From the NCBI RefSeq assembly GCF_902686445.1, contig NW_025920104.1, positions 1,054,001 to 1,118,000 of the forward strand: 64,000 bases of DNA, read 5' to 3'. Numbering within the stretch: the first letter of the stretch is position 1; every line of letters starts with the position of its first letter. The position numbers were made by a program, and so were the translations under genes. Positions 43,955 to 55,670 of this stretch are shown piece after piece. Below the pieces are notes generated by a model, which was not told the origin of the DNA, did no database searches, and saw only the letters and a list, made by a program, of their open reading frames with translations. This stretch comes from Sciurus carolinensis. Its lineage: Eukaryota; Chordata; Mammalia; Rodentia; Sciuridae.

Positions 43955-44300
43955 GACAGAATACCTAAGAAAAACAATATGAAAGGAGGAAACAATTGTT
44001 TTGGATTATGGTTTTTAAGATTTCAACTCTTGGTCACCTGTCCCCATTGATTTGAGCCCTATAGTTAGGTAGAGTATCATGGTGCAAGGGTGTGGTGGAA
44101 TAAAACTTGTTGCCTTCCTTATGGTGCCTGAGAAGCAATGAGGGGAGAGGCTGAATCTGAGACCTCAATGCAGTATTGCATTGCCCCAGCAACCTGTCAT
44201 TCTTCTACCAGGCCCCAACTGTAATTTTTCTACCACTTCCCCAAAGTGCCATCAGTTGGGGACCACATTGGTAACACAGTCTTTGAGGGATGGTCAAGAT
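43955..44300 (+). mobile_element. Medium-copy rodent repeat relic
   Basis: Starts TTCCATCACTGTGACAGAATACC, a start I associate with a widespread rodent repeat, and runs through CCACTTCCCCAAAGTGCCATCAG. The end of the same family seems present at 22530-22565. Family name not asserted. Confidence 0.5.
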
Positions 44301-44515
44301 CCAATCAATAACATAAACTTTATCATCACCACCCTTATGGTTCCCATTGATGGTGGAACATTTCTCATGGTTGATACATCCAGCAAAGTCTATCACTGTT
44401 TTTATGATCTTGCTCCACAATGCAGGGAAGGCCCATAGAATGTAAGCAGGCATGGAAACTATTATCAGTAAGAAGACATGGCTAGTATTCTGGGCAGATG
44501 TATATGAGTACTTTT
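44301..44515. other. No recognised feature
   Basis: Follows the repeat relic; nothing identified. Confidence 0.4.
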
Positions 44516-44535
44516 CTATCACATATATATCTATA

Positions 44536-44572
<37 letters not shown>

Positions 44573-44580
44573 GAATATGT
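44516..44580. repeat. TA microsatellite
   Basis: ATCTATATCTATATATATAT continuing as TA dinucleotides to about 44567. Confidence 0.95.
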
Positions 44581-44967
44581 GTACATGTATCTGATTATAT
44601 ATACTTTGCATTTTTCATTGTACTTATATAATATACAACTTCACAGTGTGGGCCCATGAAAACCCAATACTATTATATTTAAATTCCTTATGAGAATTTA
44701 AGAAAAGATTTCCTATTCATAAAATAATTATTCCTTTTTCACAAAAACATATTCATATTTATTTTTAACTTTTTCCAAGAAGGTAGATTTATTTGATAAC
44801 ATATGAAATCTTGAAAATTCAGAATGAATTTGAACAAATGGAACATACTGCCTGTAACCTACAATATCTTATAAAATGTTTCAATGCTGTGGTCCCCAGC
44901 TATAGGCATTTTTTCTCAATAGAATACATTTGGCAAGTTTTGTACATGTATCTGATTGCATTAGTAA
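44581..44967. other. No recognised feature
   Basis: AT-rich sequence between two microsatellites. Confidence 0.5.
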
Positions 44968-45018
44968 AGTAGTGTGTGTGTCTGTGTGTGTGTGTGTGTG
45001 CATGTGCATGCACACACA
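44968..45018. repeat. GT microsatellite
   Basis: GTGTGTGTCTGTGTGTGTGT then GCATGTGCATGCACACACA, which is partly palindromic. Confidence 0.95.
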
Positions 45019-45224
45019 TGACTATGCATGGACTACTGACATCTAAAGTGTAGACGTCAGGTATACAGCTAAACATCCTATATTGCACACATTTTCTCTG
45101 CACCCCAAATACACATAGTGCTTTGATTGAAATTCTGTATAATTGGTTGCCAAATAAAACTGGATTATTAATTATATTAAATATTTTAAGCAGTGCTTAA
45201 TAACATATTTAAAATGTGATCAAA

Positions 45225-45970
45225 CAGGCATCATTAGGGTAAACCTACCAGAGGTGGCAAACAACAGTCCCTCTGCCTCTGGGTACCTCTGGGTTTTGAG
45301 GAGATAAGGGTCTTCTAAGAAGACCTGAGGGTGGGGTAGGAGCTGTTAAAGTGGACTTCATGTGGCCCTGCCCAAAAGTGCCCAGACTGGGACTGAGAAG
45401 GCTGAATTCATGCCCTGGTACCATGTACCCTGGCTTGGGGATTGTTCAGCCTAATAAGGGAGGCACATGCCTAGAGAGGTCACCTTCTGCTGATCAGTCA
45501 GTCCAAAAGGGACATATATGCAACCTCTGAAATGCTAAAAAGGCCCTTATGTGCAAGCAACAGTCCCAACAAACTGAAGATGTATATGCCTTAACTCCAG
45601 AATCATGATGCTTATATTCATGATTCACAGTACTCTCTGGGCCCTCCTCCCTTACCTACTCTGTAGTATTCACTAAAGGTTTAAATGTGACAGCCTTGTT
45701 TCAGATAAGATATTTTATGTACTCTTGGACCATAATATTAATAAATGGTCAGCACCCATTCCCCACAAAGATAACTAATTAGAATAAAATCCCCTAACAT
45801 ATTGAGTCACCAAGATTGATTCTCAGCTGCTCAGTCCATATGCACTCATTCCATGCTTATAAAAACTGAACTGGAAGGTCTGGCCTGGACTTTCATTAGG
45901 AAAGCAGCATTATCTTACTAATGCAGAATAAGTGGATTGCAATAAATCACTGAGTCAATCTTAAAGCAGG
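45225..45970 (+). mobile_element. LTR-like segment (unclassified)
   Basis: Has TATA-like GCTTATAAAAACTG (about 45857) and an AATAAA (in GCAATAAATCACTG, about 45941) in correct order and spacing for an LTR promoter and poly(A) site. I could not find matching TSDs or TG/CA ends. Confidence 0.35.
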
Positions 45971-47775
45971 AGACAGAACCATCTTTATTCACCAGCTGGC
46001 AGGATAAGGGCAGACAGTAAGTCTAAACTCCTCAACCCCCTCCAAGGGCTAAATACACCTTTAGAGTCTAAAACCACATTAATCATGAGTGGCTGTTGCT
46101 GTGATTCAAACTACAAACAAACATCATGAGATCAAATATGATAAGCTGATGGGGAAATGGGTCAAAATGACTCTAGTTGAGTACAAGTTAAAGAGTGGTT
46201 ACTAACCTCTAGACAAACTTATAATAGAAAATAAACTCAAAATTCCATGGAAAATTATGATTATAGAGTATTAGAGAAAAGTTACATAAAGAAATGACTC
46301 TCCAATAGAGCCTCGTCACTTCCTATTTCTCAAGGTTCTTGTACTTATAAGATACAATCATTTCAATTAACTCTATAATAAAATATAAAGTAATATAATC
46401 AGAGTCAGATAATAGTTTTATCAAATATATATAAAAATTACTTTCCTTATATTTAAACTTTCATTTTTAATTATTGTGCATTTATACTAAGATAACAAAA
46501 GAACTAATTTCAGGGAAGATTATTGCATGACTTATTACTACTATTGTTATTAATTTAAAAGTGAAAGTATGCAACTTTAGTATAAAAGTTTTAAGATGAA
46601 TAGAAAATGTCCCATAAATAAATGATACAGTGAATAAAACTAAGAAATGTGTCTCACATTCTTCTCTGAGTGTATAATGCTGTAGAAATTACTAAGTAGT
46701 CACAAAGAAGTGAATCATATTGGGGGCATAGCATTTTTGATGGGTAAACTATAATCAAGAGTTTGGTGTTAGGAGATTTTTGAAAGAACACATTTAGTAA
46801 AGTGTCCATGTGTATCAATTTCCCCAAAATAATCCAATTTATGCCCACTGTCTTATATTCCAATTTATAATGTATCCTAAATTTTTCATTTTTCAATGAT
46901 TTTTTTATGGGCCCACTGAAATAAGCTGTGACATACCTGTAATTTTCATTCAGGCTCTGACATGAGCTCATAGTCATTTTTGAGTACAGGCAAAAAAACC
47001 AGTTATCAATTCAACATGTAGTTACGTCTGAAAGATACCTAGCAGTAACCAACCTTTTATAAGTATCAAAACTGACACTTGACTCTCAAAGAGAGTACCC
47101 AGAAAAAATAACCAATGCTGCTGCCTCTGCCTTTAACTTGCTCAAACACACCAATGGAATAAAAGCAGGTAGAGGAAGTGTTTTATGTGTTACTCTATTA
47201 AGCATGACTTTTTATCTAAATCAAATAACTTAAAAAAATCTGAGTTCTGATTCAAAATTGTTTTAAGTATTCAAGGTAAAGTGATGAATATAATTTTGTT
47301 GGCTCCATTAACAGGAGAAATTCAAAATTTAATGATTTCAGCTTTCTATCAGTGTCAAATAGAAAATTCAATTCCAATAATGGCTTGATTGCTCCATTTA
47401 ATTCATGAAATCAAAGTAAAACTTTGGATGTTCATTCTGTAGAACATGAAACACCTGATATTGCTGTAATTGCTATTTCAATACAGTTAAAAAGTTCAAT
47501 AATAAAGATAAAATTAGAGTTAGTTCTTATTATTCAGAATAGTTAAGTATTATAATGTTACCCCACTTAATTAGTGCATTACCTAACCACACCTTCTAGG
47601 AGATACAAGGTTAGGCTGACAGTCTCTGGTCACAATTTCATCCACTGATCAAATGTACTCTTCTTGTTTTATGTATGTTTCTGTTTTAAGATATCTTATT
47701 TAATAAATATTGTTGATTCACTATTAACTCAGGGTTAACAGAACTATAACAGATCTGAATGAAGCTTTTCTTTTT
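45971..47775. other. No recognised gene
   Basis: 1.8 kb of AT-rich DNA. A 107-codon minus frame (46654-46977) is unsupported by any motif. Confidence 0.5.
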
Positions 47776-47784
47776 ATTTTTCTT

Positions 47785-47875
47785 TTTATTTTTTTGTGGT
47801 GCTAGGAATCAAACCTGTGGCCTTATGCTTGCTAGGAAAGCACTTTACCAACTGAGTTATCTTCCCAGCCCTGAA
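47785..47875 (-). mobile_element. ID SINE with target duplication
   Basis: GTGGTGCTAGGAATCAAACC ... CCAACTGAGTTATCTTCCCA. Flanks CTGAATGAAGCTTTTCT (about 47755) and CTGAATAAAGTTTTTCT (about 47872) match at 15 of 17 positions. Confidence 0.85.
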
Positions 47876-47889
47876 TAAAGTTTTTCTAA

Positions 47890-48695
47890 TGCACATTTTT
47901 TCTGAATGTACATCACAAGTGTTCCTGCCTTTAGGAAAATTACATAGTTCTTCAATTCTATATTTGATACTTAAAACATTAAACAGAAAAATTCCTAACA
48001 AGAAACACCAAAAACAAAACAAAACAGGCCACATAAAGGACACTTACCATATCAGAGCTAACAGAAAGTAGAACATAAGTGTCCAGCTAAAAATGTGTGC
48101 TTAGTAATCCCAATTTTATAACTGTTTTGTAATTTGTATTCATTCATTTCAGTGAATGACCACAAAAGCTCCATGAATAAGGATTTTGAAATTATAATTA
48201 AACTTAAAAGAATAGAAAAATTCACAAAAATAAAATCTGTAAATAAGAGCTAACTCTATTTTTAAAGTGATAATACAACTACAGATTTTGGTGGAGCATA
48301 GAGAGTATCACAATAAAAATATCAATTATGGAACAGAAACAAATTTTACTTGAGTAGTGGTTCACATATAATTCACAACTGTGAGCATATAAACTCAAAT
48401 ATATCACTATTAATAAAAATGGAGGGAATTTAATAATTCCATCCACAAAAGCTGTGATAGTCTACTAAATTCTATGAAAATTTATACACACAAAGTGAAT
48501 TAAAATATTTTGGTGACAAAGACGATGTCAACTTAAAAAATACTTCATCATAATAGTGCATGTTCTCTTTTTGTTACCTATCTTAGAAAACTGAATTTTT
48601 TAATATTCACTTGGTATAATCAATAGCACTGATGATTTTCCATCAGTTCAGAGTCAATTGGAAATAGCTACATTAAAAATACGTATCTCACCAAA
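47890..48695. other. No recognised feature
   Basis: AT-rich; short frames only. Confidence 0.5.
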
Positions 48696-49025
48696 AACTT
48701 CTTAAGTTGAAATCCTAATACCTAAATGTGATGGTCTGTGTAGATGTGGCATATGGGAGATGATTAAGGTTAGATTATGTCATGTACTTGGATCCCTAAT
48801 GATGATATTATTGTCTTTATAAAATGATGAGACAACATCATTCTCTGTCTCTCCTATCCTCCCTTTCTCTCAGTGAAAATATACAGGAAAGACTATGTAA
48901 GGACATAAGATATAAGCAATTCTGTAATCAGGAAGCAGGCCCTTTTCAGACAATGAATCTTCCAGCACCTTGATCTTCAGACTTCTTATTCTCAAGAACT
49001 ATGAGAAAATAAGAGCCTGCTTTTT
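48696..49025 (+). mobile_element. MLT1-like LTR relic
   Basis: GAAATCCTAATACCTAAATG, a GATCCCTAATGATGATATTA block, TTTATAAAATGATGAGACA and a CACCTTGATCTTCAGACTTC block, in MLT1 order. Confidence 0.65.
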
Positions 49026-49459
49026 AGTATTTGAATATATGATATTTTATAATAGCATTCCAAATCTTCATTCAATATGTAGTATTTAAAGAGGATATTT
49101 TTTACTTAAACAAGTTTATAATATATGACAGAATAAAATACACCTAAGAATACCTAAAAAACTAGCAGTGTATAAATTTGGTAAATTTTTCCAAAGCTAT
49201 AAAATAGATAAAACTTATGTGACAAGCTTTCCCTTCTAAAAATTTTGTTTTCTAAATAGAGTAAAAGAGATAATAACTGTAAAATAATTGGGCTGGAATA
49301 TTTACATATTAAACTTTTAAAATATCAAAATTTTAGAATAATTTGACAGAATTTGCTTTGAAATCAACAGGCACCTGAGTATTTATAATTTGAGAGTCTA
49401 TTCTAAAATTTTAAAGTCATAATTCACAGAGATAGCAGCTGTTGAAAAAACAAAACAAA
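49026..49459. other. No recognised feature
   Basis: AT-rich. Confidence 0.5.
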
Positions 49460-49479
49460 TTTTAAAAAATTTTTCAATG

Positions 49480-49601
49480 GGGGCTGGAGTTGTGGCTCAG
49501 TGGTAGAGCATTTGCCTGGCATGTGTTAGGCCCTGGGTTCGAAACTCAACACCACATAAGTAAATAAAATAAATAAAAGATTCATTGGCAACTAAAAATT
49601 G
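49480..49601 (+). mobile_element. ID SINE with target duplication
   Basis: GGGGCTGGAGTTGTGGCTCA, A box and GGTTCGAAACTC B box, A-rich tail. Flanks 49460-49479 and 49602-49621 (TTTTAAAAAATTTTTCAATG type) match at 18 of 20. Confidence 0.88.
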
Positions 49602-49621
49602 TTTTAAAATTTTTTTCAATG

Positions 49622-50040
49622 TTTTCAAATTTAGCAAACATAAAATGCAACTTTGAAAAATACACAATTTTATGAGACAAAAATAATTCAATCAAATTCT
49701 TAAAATATATTTTTTCAGAAATACATAAATACCCCATTTAATGGCTAAGATACTAAATATATGTGACCATTTACTGAGAATTCCATTTATGTACTTTTTA
49801 ATGTTGAGAAACTCAACAGAACAGTTTTTGTTTTGCTTTAATGAACACAGATAAATGTTAACATTTTCAGAATAATTTTCTTAGCAAGATAATTTTGTAG
49901 GTTCACCAAGAATAAACAACAGTTGGTCAATGAATAAAATCACATAACTATAATACTCTATGTATATAATTATAAAATTTAATTATAACTCCTTATTCTC
50001 AAAAAAAATCTCAATTTGGACAATAAATTTAGTGTTCAAC
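49622..50040. other. No recognised feature
   Basis: AT-rich. Confidence 0.5.
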
Positions 50041-50042
50041 CT

Positions 50043-50395
50043 AGGTGTGATGGTTAATTTCATATGTCAACTTGGCTAAGGTTATGGTGCCCAGGTCCAT
50101 AGTCTAACACTAATTTAGATGTTGCATGAGAGTCTCTGTGGATGTGGTTAACTTACACTCAACTGATTTTAAATAAAGATTACCCTCCATAAATGGTGTA
50201 ACTTATTAAATCAAGATGAGGCCTTATTAGAAAAGACTGAAGTTTCCTGAAAAACTCTGCCTCAAGACTATTAACACAAGAATCTTGCCTGAGTTTGCAG
50301 TCGGCTGGCCTGTCCTACAAATTTCAGACTTGCCAGCTCCCACAATCATGTGAGTCAGTTACTTCAAATAACCTACCCCCTTGTTGTTACATCAA
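50043..50395 (+). mobile_element. ERVL/MLT2-like LTR relic
   Basis: Starts TGTGATGGTTAATTTCATAT and has GTCAACTTGGCTAAGGTTAT and GGTGCCCAGG blocks, then CACAATCATGTGAGTCAGTT near the end, as in the mammal-wide elements I recall under the MLT2/ERVL heading. Name is inference. Confidence 0.6.
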
Positions 50396-51075
50396 TCTAT
50401 CCATCCATCCATTCACCTTACTAGGTATTCTGAAGAACCGCACCTAACTAGGAAGACTAAAAGTAATCAAGGAGCTCCACAAAAAGGAAGACATTCCTGG
50501 TAGGAGTAGAAAGTGACAGAAAGGGTTTCATTTTAGGAAGCATGCAAGCAAATGTTTAACATTACTATTAAAGGAAAACTGAATCCCAGTTTCTATGGCC
50601 ACATCTTTCTATACAAGATGATACTGCATAAAACAACAATGCTGACCTTTAGATTTAGGAGAACAGGGATGTGTATTACTCCTCTTTGTATCCCATTTCC
50701 AGTAGGGAGTCAGACAGAAAAATGTGCTCTAGAATGCTGCTCAATGAAGTAAATGGTCAGAAAATATCTTCAGCAACAAACACCAGTAAGATGGTAAGAG
50801 TATATTAAAAAAATATGCATTTTAATATTTTCAATAGTATTAGTATTGTCACTCATTTCTATTAGTATACTATATTATACTGTTACCTGCATAATATGGC
50901 ATAGAAATAAATGGGTAATAATTGGATTTTCTAATTCGATAATCACTTATGCCTTGAAAACCAGAAATTTTGGTATAGAGGGGAAATGGAAGGTTTAAAC
51001 AGTATATTCTCAAGTCAAAATTTCAGTATCAATAAGAACCTGTGAAGTATTTTTCCTTATCTTAAATATGTGCAC
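50396..51075. other. No recognised feature
   Basis: A short CCATCCATCCATTCA run (about 50400) and a 66-codon frame at 50552; nothing identified. Confidence 0.45.
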
Positions 51076-51077
51076 TG

Positions 51078-51514
51078 TTATGGTTTAGATATTAGGTGCT
51101 CCCAAAAGTTCATTTGTGAGAAAATGCTAGAAAGTTTAGAGTTTAAATGATGGGGTTATGAGAGGTTGAACCTAATCAGCACATTAATCCCCTGGTAGGG
51201 GTTAACTTGGTGGTAACTAAAGGCAGGTAGGGTGTGGCTGGAGGAGATGGGTCTCTGGGGGCATGCAAGCCTTTGGGGTTTATATTTTGTCCTTGTTGAA
51301 CAGAGCTCTCTGCATTTTAGTTCAATGTCCTGAGTCACTTTCTTCCATCACAGTCTTCTGCCATGATGCCTGGTCTTGCTTCACATTCTGAGGAATGAGT
51401 TGGCCATCTATGGACTGAGATCTCTAAAACTGTGAGCAACAAATAAGCTTTTCCTCCTCTAAAATTGTTCCTGACAGGTCCTTTGGTCACAGCAGCAAAA
51501 AAGTTGACTAAACA
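51078..51514 (+). mobile_element. MaLR LTR (MST/MLT1-like)
   Basis: TGTTATGGTTTAGATATTAG start, TTAATCCCCTGGTAGGGGTT and GGCAGGTAGGGTGTGGCTGG blocks, GTTGACTAAACAAA end. Same family as 4770-5193 but closer to the usual form in the middle. Confidence 0.82.
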
Positions 51515-52875
51515 AATACATATTTCTAACATCTGTCAGAAAAAAACAGATACCAAGCTGATGTCACACCTTAGACAGGGCTTCTAACAGAAATGACTGA
51601 TTTTAGGACTGAGGAGTCAACTTCAAGAGTCTTGCACTGACCAAAGATGTAATAATGTTAACTTCAATAATGATAATACTTGAAATGTATTAGACCCATC
51701 TAATATGTTTAATGATAAGATTAACCTTCAATACATAGAAATCTCTTACTACACATACCCCATGGGTGACAGAAAGGAATCCTGTCAGAGGGATGGGCTG
51801 GCTTCCAAATAAAAACTATAAATTTATTTATGAGAAATAAAGGCAGAACACAAAATTATCTTAAGAGCAGGGGCATGACTGATTGAGCCATCCAGAGGGT
51901 CTGACTCTAACAAAATAAGGAGGCTGCACTTGCTTTATTTATAGCAGTACAGATCAAAAGGGAATGGAAGGAGCTTCTTCTGGGAAAAACAGGATAGGAC
52001 ATGGAGGTAAGCAAGTCATTTAACTCTAGAGGGTCACTCCACATCCAATGCTTGTATTTGAACTTGAGTGGTGAGCTAATGCAGGATAACCACATGACTT
52101 GGGCATTCTTGAACTGTCACTAGTGAACTGTGAGTTCCTGAGGACAGATATTCGTTGTTAATGGAAGGGAGTTTCCTTTTTATTCAGTTCCCAGTCTATG
52201 GTTACAATTTCACTCAGGGAAGGCAGGCCACTGGCACTTCTCATTTTTCTGAGACCTTCATGACAAAATCAGAGGATTAAAGTTCTCTTCCTCCAGTCAA
52301 CTTCCTCATATGAGGGGTGAAATCTCTACCTTAGGTTCAACAGTCTTTTACTAGGCTGCTATCACTCCTGGTCCAGCTTGTTGATACAGCAAATGATCCA
52401 CAACCAGAGCAAAAATCCAACAATACTAGGGGATGACCTAGCTCCCAGGCTCCCAACCACCTTAGGTAAAGCAAGGGTATCAGTCTTAGAGAAGTGAACA
52501 ACTATCCTTTTTCTTGTGCAGTAGTACAGGGTTCTGCCTAGAAGGAGAGGCAAAGTAGAGAAGCAAAACTCAAGGCAAACAGCTCCTCTGTTGTGATGGA
52601 ACTAACTATCTGCAAGACAGCTCAGGAAATAAATATCTAAGTACAATGCTGTAAACAAGATCTTCATGGAAAGCAATTAAGAAGTTGTTCACAGTTCCAT
52701 GATAAAAGCAGCACCCAACAAAATGGTAGAACAATGAGAAGTTTAACAGAGAGAACCAGGAAAGGAATAGCCAGGGCAAAACAAAACCTGGGAGTTGGAA
52801 AAATTGTTTGCAAGTGGTAGACTGCACTAACTCAAAAACAATCAAAGCAGTTCATGGGGCACATGAAAATACGTT
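51515..52875. other. No recognised gene
   Basis: 1.36 kb, moderately AT-rich, with no frame or repeat I can assign. Confidence 0.45.
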
Positions 52876-53812
52876 CAAACCACACACAGATCTTCAATAA
52901 AAGGACACCTCACTGTCACTAGGAGATGAATAAAAACCTTTGATAAAATAGTGGCTGATCAAGAAGCTATTGTGCTGCAAGAATTATACCTAGGAATCTG
53001 GGTGTTAAAACAAAAGCATACACATCCCTGCAATCTAGAGGATTATGGGTTTGCCCAAGGTTGCTCTCTCTCAGGTATAACTAGAAATGAAAAATCCAAG
53101 CTACTAGTTTCCACATAAACATGGGGCAAAACAATTACTTCAATTCTGTTAACATTGATAAGAAACACACATATCCAACAGCAAAGAGAAAAATATATAA
53201 TTGACACAGAAGGTATAAGCATAGTCTTTGACCAATATGTGGTTTATGCTATTCAAGGGGTAAACAAGGGATGGCAGAGCTAAAAGAAAAAAAAGAAAAG
53301 AAATCTGAACATGGACATCTCAGATAGTACACTGTGGGGAAACAAACTTCACAAAGTCAGTTCAACTAACTCATTAATAAGTGGCCAACCAACGAACATC
53401 AATACCCCTCCATTTCCAGAAGGGCATCTGTACGGTCACTAACTACACTCACTGTGTTATCTAATATGTCAATTTTTCAACATGAATTGAAAAATGTGCA
53501 AAGAAACAGTCAACTGTGACCCATAAACTAGGCAAAAAGGGAAGCAATAAAAACTGTTTTTAAAGGGGTACAGATGTTGGACTTAACAGATACAGATTTC
53601 AAGGTAGTTATTATAAATATGTTCAAAAACTAAAAGAAACTACATATAAGGAATGAAAGTATGATTACAATATCTCATCAGAGAATATCCATAGAGACAT
53701 AGATGGTATAAAAATAGAAGTTCTAGAATTGAAAAATAAAATAAGTTTTGAAATGAAAAATTACCTAGAGGAAACCAATAACAGATTTAAAATGATAGAA
53801 GAACAAATCAAG

Positions 53813-53935
53813 CCAGGCACAGTGGTACACTCCTGTAACCCCAGTTACCTGAGAGTTTGAGGTTAAAGGATAACTAATATAAGGCCATCCTGGGCAACAC
53901 AGTGAATATCCACCAAATAAAAAAAGAAAAAAGCA
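53813..53935 (+). mobile_element. B1-like SINE fragment
   Basis: AGCCAGGCACAGTGGTACAC ... GGCCATCCTGGGCAACACAG with an A-rich end. Confidence 0.75.
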
Positions 53936-54019
53936 GAGAAGTATAAAATGAAGAAGAAAGAAACAGAGATCTTTTTTTTATTTTTTTAATTGTTAATGAA
54001 TCTTTATTTTATTATTTAT

Positions 54020-54095
54020 ATGTGATACTGAGAATTAAATTCAGTGCCTCACCCATCCTAGGTGAGTGCTCTATCACTGAGCCACAACCCATAAC
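54020..54095 (-). mobile_element. ID SINE (degenerate)
   Basis: GATACTGAGAATTAAATTCA ... GCTCTATCACTGAGCCACAA. Confidence 0.65.
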
Positions 54096-55670
54096 AAGAG
54101 ATCTTAAAGACAGATTAATAGAGATAAATAATTTGAAGAACTGAAAGAAAAACAATGAAGAAAACTGAATTGAACCTCAGGGAAAAAATGGGATACCATT
54201 AGGAGAAAAGAGAAGGGAGTGAAGAAATGATTATAGTGTTTTGGCTAAAATCTTCCAAAATTTGAAAAAAACTTATTAATTTATATATAGAAGAAGCTGA
54301 AAAAACTCCAAACAGAATAAGTATAGAAATGCATACCCAGAGACATTAAAGTAAAAATTTTGAAAATCAAAGAGAAAATCTGATAGGACTGAGAAAAAAA
54401 TGACTTCTTGAAAATAAGGAAAATTCCAACAACAAAATTAGCAGCTGACTTGTAAGAAACAAAGGTCAGATGGTGACAGAATTAAATATTCAACATGCTG
54501 AAAGTAATAAACTATGACAGAAAAAGCAAGTGTGAATAAGTTATATGGGGGAAAGGAAATGATACCAGAGCTTACTCAAATCTGAAGGAATAAAGAATGA
54601 AACATAAAAAGATCAATACAACTACCTATGAATATGAACATGCTCCACTTTCTTCTCCCAGTTTCTTTACAAGGAATAATTCTATAAAGTAAAAATTATT
54701 TATATTTTTGATTGTATTTTGAAATGTATTGAAATGTATTGAAATGTATTGATCCACTCATAAGGCAAGAATCCTCATGATCCAATCATCCCAAAGGTCC
54801 TGACTCTGAACTCTGCTGTATTGGGGATAAGCCTTCAACTCATGAACTTTTGATTTTGAATTGAAAAATATGCAATTCAATAAAGACCCAAGTCATTTCT
54901 TCAAATAAAAATAAATTTGCACCTAACATCAGAGGGGCAAAAAATGTAAAAGGATAAATAATTAAAAGTATTAATTAGGGACTTCAACTTCCCCCAATCA
55001 ATACTAGATAGAAAAATCAATAAGGAAAATAGCAATAACAAAGATGTTTTGAACAACACTGTAAGACCTTTAGACATTTATACAATACTTTGTGTCCAAA
55101 TCCATTGGACATTCTTTTAAAGTGCACATTAAATATTCTCCAAAATAGACCATGTGGTAGACCATGAACACTAAATAAAGAACAATCCTAAAAAATATAA
55201 AAGAATGGAATGGAAAGGAATGGAATGATTTTCTCCTGGAAATCAATACCAGAAGGAATTTGGGGAAGTTCACAAATAAGTTCACAAATAAGGAGAAATA
55301 AAACAATATACACCTAAATAACCACATCTTTAAAGAAGAAATTCACCAAGTAAGTGGGAAAATATCCTTCAAAAAATGAAAAAATGCAACATACCAAAAT
55401 TTATAGGGTACAGCTAAATAAAAGAGTACACAGAGGCAAAATAACATCCATAAAAATGTTTTAAATTAATAACCCAATCGTGCTATCTAAAGAAGAGAAA
55501 ATTCTAGAAAAAGAACAAATTAACCCTAAGCAAGAAGAAGAAAGGCAATAATAAGGCATATAGTACAAAGAAGTGAAATACAGAACAGAAAGACAAAAGT
55601 GAAGAAAACTGATGAAAAAACATAAAGTGGCAAAGGATTAGGTCATGAGATGTTCACTGAAACTTATGGA

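Larger units (their letters stand above)
52880..55650 (+). mobile_element. Old L1 relic (L1M/HAL1-like)
   Basis: A-rich sense strand. Decayed ORF1-like sequence is at 53700-54480 (CCAAAATTTGAAAAAAAC, GAAGAAGCTGAAAAAACTCC, CCCAGAGACATTAAAGTAAA). The start of ORF2-like endonuclease sequence is at 54900-55200 (GGGACTTCAACTTCCCC, ACATTAAATATTCTCCAAAA). No open frame survives. It is interrupted by SINE pieces at 53813 and 54020. Confidence 0.65.
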